From CAZRGV01 sp964599655 (lineage in GTDB: Bacteria; Planctomycetota; Planctomycetia; Isosphaerales; Isosphaeraceae): DNA of 30,608 bases. The notes under the pieces are model-generated. The model saw only the letters and a program-made list of their open reading frames with translations, made no database searches and was not told the origin of the DNA. The stretch spans positions 1 to 30,608 of the forward strand of contig CAZRGV010000074.1 in NCBI GenBank assembly GCA_964599655.1, given 5' to 3'. Below are positions 26,599 to 30,608 of the stretch, one piece after another. Within the stretch, counting starts at the first letter, position 1. Each line of letters opens with the position of its first letter. Position numbers and translations under genes: made by a program.

Positions 26599-27521
26599 TT
26601 GCAAGTCGCCGTGACCGGAGCGACGGGGTTTCTCGGGCGTTATCTGGTCTCTCACCTGATCGGTCGAGGCGACCATTGCCGATGCTGGTATCGGCCGTCG
26701 AGCGACCGATCGGGCTTCGAGACCGCGGGACCGGCGCTTTCGTGGGTTCCGGGGGGCCTGAACCACCCCGAGAGCTTCGAAGCGTTGGTGGCCGGCTGCG
26801 ATGCCGTCGTGCATGCCGCCCTGGACCGGCCAGGGGCCGGGTTCCGAGGCGCCGAGGGGGATCTCGTCGCGTTCGTCGAGACGAACGTCGTCGGGACGAT
26901 CCGGCTGATCGAGGCGGCTCGACGGGCGAACGTTGGTCGATTCGTCTTCATTTCGACCTGCGCGGTCCATGAGGTGATTCTCGACGATCGCCCGCTCGAC
27001 GAGACGCATCCGCTCTGGCCGACCAGCCACTACGGCGCCCACAAGGCCGCGCTCGAGGCGTTCGTCAGTAGCTTCGGACGAGGACACGATTACCCGATCT
27101 GCTCGCTGCGCCCGACGGGGATTTACGGCGTTTCGCATCCGGCGAGTCGGAGCAAGTGGTTCGCCCTCGTGGCCGCCGTTGCCCGAGGTGAGCCGGTCGC
27201 GTGCCGTCGAGGGGGAAAGGAAGTCCACGCCGCCGACGTGGCGAAGGCTGTGGGGATCTTGCTGGACGCAGACGTTTCCCGAATTCGGGGCGAGGCGTTC
27301 AACTGTTATGATCGATACATCTCCGAGTACGAGGTCGCCACGATTTGCCGGGAGCTGACCGGAAGCGGTTCCGAGATCCAGGGCGAGGCCACGTCGCCTC
27401 GACACCAGATCGCGACCGAGAAGATCCGGGCGCTTGGGATGGNNNNNNNNNNNNNNNNTTTGGCGGCCGCCCGCTCCTGGAACGGACCATTGCGGAACTG
27501 GTGAGCGCGACGAGGCGCTGA
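26599..27521 (+). CDS. NAD-dependent epimerase/dehydratase family protein (interrupted by assembly gap)
   Basis: About 307 residues. The start is TTG 26599, right where the Rossmann fold begins (LQVAVTGATGFLGRYL, motif GATGFLG). The extended-SDR features follow: a Val-Val-His-Ala-Ala strand, FVETNVVGTIRLIEAA, STCAVHEV and the active-site Y-x-x-x-K as YGAHK. SLRPTGIYG is the usual block after it. A 16-N gap (27443-27458) lies near the end. Past it, the frame reading FGGRPLLERTIAELV and stopping at 27519-27521 looks like a genuine C-terminus, whereas the frame kept by the N count ends at 27504 in an Ala/Trp/Arg stretch. The likely substrate is a nucleotide sugar or similar hydroxy compound; no more can be said. 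Confidence 0.85.
27443..27458. other. Assembly gap (16 N)
   Basis: Undetermined bases within the epimerase gene. Continuity of the preferred frame needs a gap leaving remainder 2 on division by 3; sixteen leaves 1, so the count is not exact. Confidence 0.95.
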
Positions 27522-27555
27522 TCGCGCGGAACGTCCGCCGGAGGACTCGAAAACG

Positions 27556-29127
27556 ATGACGGCGACTGCCCGTGATCCAGAGACTCCGAAGCGAGGACGA
27601 CTTTGGCTGTTCCGAACGATCGCCGTTCTGATCGGCCTGACGCCGCTGATCCTCGGTGAGGTCGCGCTGCGGACCTTCGACGTGGCTCGCCCCAGCCTGC
27701 ACGACGATCCGTTCGTCGGCTTCAGCGCGGTTCATCCACTGTTCGTGCTCGATGACATGAAGGTCCGGTACGTGATCCCGCCGGCTCGCCAGTTGTTCTT
27801 CCGTCCCGAGTCGTTCGCGGCGCGCAAGTCGCCGAGGGAGTACCGGATCTTCTGCCTCGGCGGTTCGACGGTCCAGGGACGTCCATTCGCCATTGAGACG
27901 TCGTTTACGACCTGGCTCGAGATCAACCTGAACGCGGCCGATCCCTCGCGAATCTGGGAGGTGGTCAACTGCGGCGGCGTCTCGTACGCCAGCTACCGAC
28001 TCGCTCCGATCGTGGAAGAGATCCTCCACTACCGACCGGACTTGATCATCCTTTTGACGGGCCATAACGAGTTCCTCGAGGACCGGACGTATCAGCCAAT
28101 CAAGACACTGTCGTGGCCGGCGCGGCCGGCGCTGGAACTGGCGTCGAGGTTGCGGCTGTTCGTGCTGTTCCGCGAATTGGTCCAGCGGTTCTGGGGGCCG
28201 ACTCGCGAGCCAGCCGACGCGGAGAAGCCACTGCTTCCCGAAGAGGTGGACACGATCCTTGATTATCAAGGGGGGCTGGCGTCGTATCATCGCGACGAGT
28301 CCTGGCGTCGTGATGTGATCGCCCACTTTGGCTATAACCTGGGCAGGATGATCGGGATGGCACGGGACCGGGGGGTCCCGGTGATCCTGGTCAACCCGAT
28401 CGCTAACCTGGAAACGCCCCCCTTCAAGTCGGAGCATCGCCGGGGCCTTTCGGACGTTGAGCTCCAACGGTTCGAGGATCTCTGGAACGAGGCACGGGGC
28501 CTTTACGGCCGGGATCTTCCATTGGCGGTCGAATTCCTGAAGCAGGCCCGGGCGATCGACGACCAGCACGCGGGGCTTCTGTTCAGTCTCGGCAAGTGTG
28601 AGCAAGAACTGGCGCGTTTTTCCGAGGCGCGCGAGAGCCTGTCACGTGCCAAGGAGGAGGATGTCTGTCCCTTGCGGATCCTCGAGCCGATGAACCAGAC
28701 CATTCTGGACGTGGGCCGGGTGACGCGCACGCCGGTCGTCGACCTGGTGCCGCTGTTCGAGTCGTTGAGTCATGGCGGAATCCTCGGCTACGACTGGCTG
28801 GTGGATCACGTTCACCCGTCGATCCAGGGGCATCGGCGAATCGCGCAGGCCCTGTTCGACCAGATGGTGGACATGGGAATTGTTCATCCGTCGGGCGGCT
28901 GGGAGTCGGAACGCGATCGACGGCAGGAGGCGCATCTGGCGTCGCTGGACAGCCTCTACTTTCTCAAGGGAGAGCAACGTCTGGAGCGGCTCCAAATGTG
29001 GACCCAGGGTCTCGGGGTCAAGGCTCCGCAACGGCCCTGGTATCCGAGAGGGGAACCGGGCGTCGCGCCGACCAAGGTTCCCGGTCGGTCCACCCGTTCG
29101 CGAACGACCTCCCTGTCGCGCTCTTGA
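27556..29127 (+). CDS. Membrane-anchored SGNH/GDSL hydrolase with TPR-like insert
   Basis: 523 residues. One membrane helix near the N-terminus (about 17-36) acts as an anchor or uncleaved signal. The SGNH blocks are all present: Ser104 in CLGGSTVQG (block I), Gly140-Gly141 in NCGGVSYAS (block II), Asn171 in LTGHNEF (block III), and Asp417 and His420 in DHVHPS (block V). Between blocks III and V lies a helical insert of about 50 residues (AVEFLKQARAIDDQHAGLL...) resembling a TPR pair. The activity is probably esterase or acyl/acetyl transfer on an envelope glycan or lipid; the substrate is not evident. The C-terminal ~100 residues are charged and end in an Arg/Ser-rich tail. It starts 34 bases after the epimerase stop, so the two are probably one transcript. 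Confidence 0.88.
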   Translation: MTATARDPETPKRGRLWLFRTIAVLIGLTPLILGEVALRTFDVARPSLHDDPFVGFSAVHPLFVLDDMKVRYVIPPARQLFFRPESFAARKSPREYRIFCLGGSTVQGRPFAIETSFTTWLEINLNAADPSRIWEVVNCGGVSYASYRLAPIVEEILHYRPDLIILLTGHNEFLEDRTYQPIKTLSWPARPALELASRLRLFVLFRELVQRFWGPTREPADAEKPLLPEEVDTILDYQGGLASYHRDESWRRDVIAHFGYNLGRMIGMARDRGVPVILVNPIANLETPPFKSEHRRGLSDVELQRFEDLWNEARGLYGRDLPLAVEFLKQARAIDDQHAGLLFSLGKCEQELARFSEARESLSRAKEEDVCPLRILEPMNQTILDVGRVTRTPVVDLVPLFESLSHGGILGYDWLVDHVHPSIQGHRRIAQALFDQMVDMGIVHPSGGWESERDRRQEAHLASLDSLYFLKGEQRLERLQMWTQGLGVKAPQRPWYPRGEPGVAPTKVPGRSTRSRTTSLSRS

Positions 29128-29200
29128 GTCTTGAGCTTCGGCGCCTACAACAGAAAAATCTTCGAGCAGTTTGGCGACGTTCCACAAGCAGGCGACGCGA

Positions 29201-30274
29201 ATGACTCCGACCCAAGAGAACCCCGAAGGTTACGACGCCCTCCTGATCGTCGGGTTTGGAGGGCCCGAAAAGCCGGACGATGTGATGCCCTTCCTCGAGA
29301 ACGTGACCCGAGGGCGAAACGTTCCTCGGGAACGGTTGCTCGAAGTGGCCGAGCACTATTATCACTTCGGTGGGGTGAGTCCCATCAACGCCCAGGTGCG
29401 CGAACTGATCGAGGCGCTCCGCGAGGAGCTCGACCGCCACGCCATTCACCTTCCGATCTACTGGGGCAACCGCAACTGGCACCCGTTCCTGACGGACACC
29501 CTGCGGGCGATGGCCGACGCGGGAATCCAGAAGGCGATGGGACTGGTGCTCGCGGCATACAGCTCCTACTCGAGCTGCCGGCAGTATCGCGAGGACATTC
29601 AACGGGCCCAGGAGGCGGTGGGACCGCATGCGCCCAGGGTCGACAAACTGCGGGTCTTTTACAATCATCCCGAGTTTATCGCCGCGAATGTGGACCAGGC
29701 GCGAGCGGCGCTGGAGCGGATTCCGGCCGATCGACGGGCCTCGACCCATCTGGCCTTCACGGCGCATAGCATTCCTTTGTCCATGGCCGCCAACTGCAAT
29801 TATGAGCAACAGTTGCTGGAAACGTGCCGGCTGATCGCCGAGGCGCTGGAGGTCGGTCCCGAGCGCTGGAAGCTCGTTTATCAAAGCCGGAGCGGTCGGC
29901 CGACGGACCCTTGGCTCGAACCGGACATTCTCGACCATCTCCGGAGCCTCAAGGCGCAGGGGGTTCGCGACGTCGTGATCCACCCGGTCGGATTCCTCTC
30001 GGATCACATGGAAGTCCTGTTCGACCTGGATGAAGAGGCCGCGCAGACCGCGCAAGCCCTGGGGCTGAACATGGTTCGGGCCGCCACGGTGGGAACGCAC
30101 CCTCGATTCATTGCGATGCTGCGCGAGCTGATCGAGGAACGGATGGGCCGGATCTCCGGTCGTCGATCGCTCGGAACGAACGGGCCAAGCCACGATGTCT
30201 GTCCGATCGACTGCTGCCTTCCGCCCGCTCGGCCCCCGGCCCGACCGGCCGCGGCCTCCGGATCGGTTCAATGA
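29201..30274 (+). CDS. hemH: Ferrochelatase, coproporphyrin (actinobacterial-like) type
   Basis: 357 residues from ATG 29201; a TTG at 29171 would add ten residues and no clear ribosome site supports either. The protein inserts iron into a porphyrin as a late step of haem synthesis, in line with the several haem c proteins nearby. Family motifs are VGFGGPE, LENVTRGRNVP, HYYHFGGVSPIN, YWGNRNWHPF and YSSYSSCRQY; the catalytic His189 lies in FTAHSIP and the acidic Glu271 in SDHMEVLFDLD. The wording of these blocks resembles actinobacterial enzymes, which use coproporphyrin III. Near the end is C334-P-I-D-C338-C339; with Cys126 this could bind a [2Fe-2S] cluster as known for some ferrochelatases. 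A Pro/Ala-rich tail follows. Confidence 0.93.
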   Translation: MTPTQENPEGYDALLIVGFGGPEKPDDVMPFLENVTRGRNVPRERLLEVAEHYYHFGGVSPINAQVRELIEALREELDRHAIHLPIYWGNRNWHPFLTDTLRAMADAGIQKAMGLVLAAYSSYSSCRQYREDIQRAQEAVGPHAPRVDKLRVFYNHPEFIAANVDQARAALERIPADRRASTHLAFTAHSIPLSMAANCNYEQQLLETCRLIAEALEVGPERWKLVYQSRSGRPTDPWLEPDILDHLRSLKAQGVRDVVIHPVGFLSDHMEVLFDLDEEAAQTAQALGLNMVRAATVGTHPRFIAMLRELIEERMGRISGRRSLGTNGPSHDVCPIDCCLPPARPPARPAAASGSVQ

Positions 30275-30608
30275 ACGCGAGTGCGGACGATCGCGGTAGG
30301 TCCGACCGCGCCGAGCGTGGCGACACGAAGCGCGGAGTTCGTTCGCGCGTGAGGTGGTCGAACGCGGCCCGCCAGGCGATCTTTTGCCGTATATGAATGG
30401 CTCTCAAAGACTTCAGGATTGTGGCGAGTCCGTCGCGCGGAACGAGACGCGAGCCCCAATCCAAGAACGGGCCTCGTTTTCAACGATCCCGCGAAAGATC
30501 TGATCAATTCTATAGCAGATTTTTCTTAGTTTTGGAATTGTTGGGCGCGCACGGCGATCGTGAACAGGCGAACGGGGCGTCTCGGCGTTGGCGTTGGCGG
30601 GGGGCGAT
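30275..30608. other. Gene-free right edge
   Basis: 334 bases after the ferrochelatase gene. It has a weak 6-bp hairpin CGCGGT/ACCGCG (30292-30310) that might end the hemH transcript, and an AT-rich patch (about 30505-30540, with TATAGC and TTTTTCTTAGTTTT) that stands out in this GC-rich DNA and may be promoter sequence for a gene beyond the window. A GTG at 30560 opens a frame to the edge, too short to judge. Confidence 0.45.

Noticed and set aside
26467..28605. 712-codon minus-strand open frame across the epimerase and SGNH genes
   Set aside because: It runs through the assembly gap and opposite two genes with intact motifs; Arg/Asp-rich composition without domains.
30560..30608. Possible start of a gene at GTG 30560 running off the right edge
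   Set aside because: Only 16 codons are visible, Gly/Arg-rich, with no clear ribosome site; not enough to call a gene.

Overview
The window is high-GC bacterial DNA that looks like Planctomycetota. The evidence is a set of proteins typical of that phylum: a DUF1501 protein with a Tat signal, a 1030-residue propeller/HEAT/cytochrome c protein of the PVC type, a secreted arylsulfatase, a secreted FAD-dependent oxidoreductase and a DUF3352-like protein. A modular secreted cyclophilin also starts with an LEPR-XLL-like motif. Within the phylum I lean towards Isosphaeraceae, but that is inference from gene content and GC richness, not a marker-gene result. Two runs of N (2174-2183 and 27443-27458) show a draft assembly, and both fall inside genes.

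Layout. At the left edge lie a tRNA-Cys and a long secreted cyclophilin-type isomerase broken by the first gap, both on the minus strand. Next, also minus, come a DUF3352-like secreted protein ended by a strong intrinsic terminator and a trypsin-like (HtrA-type) protease starting at TTG. After a 440-base gene-free stretch there is a tightly coupled minus-strand pair: a PVC-type cytochrome/propeller protein, then an SMP-30/gluconolactonase-like protein sharing an ATGA overlap. An SDR oxidoreductase (plus) converges on an AlaC-like aminotransferase (minus) with a hairpin between them. Minus genes for a large secreted alpha/beta hydrolase and a di-haem cytochrome c peroxidase follow; the latter is divergent from a DUF1501 gene. 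rarA (minus) carries an apparent one-base frameshift in a G run at its Walker A motif. A divergent ABC transporter ATPase/permease pair is followed by a minus operon of FAD oxidoreductase and sulfatase. The right end is a plus-strand series: FKBP-type isomerase, NAD-dependent epimerase (with the second gap), SGNH hydrolase with a TPR-like insert, and ferrochelatase.

How the genes fit together. Most products carry signal peptides, so the region is rich in envelope and periplasm functions: folding (cyclophilin, FKBP), proteolysis, c-type haem redox proteins and breakdown of sulfated or esterified organic matter. The most suggestive pairs are cytochrome/propeller plus lactonase (oxidation followed by lactone opening) and FAD oxidoreductase plus sulfatase. 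Housekeeping genes (tRNA-Cys, rarA, alaC, hemH) are interspersed. I see no mobile element, CRISPR array, phage gene or defence island, and nothing I would call a clearly new system; the findings are mostly local oddities and functional hypotheses.
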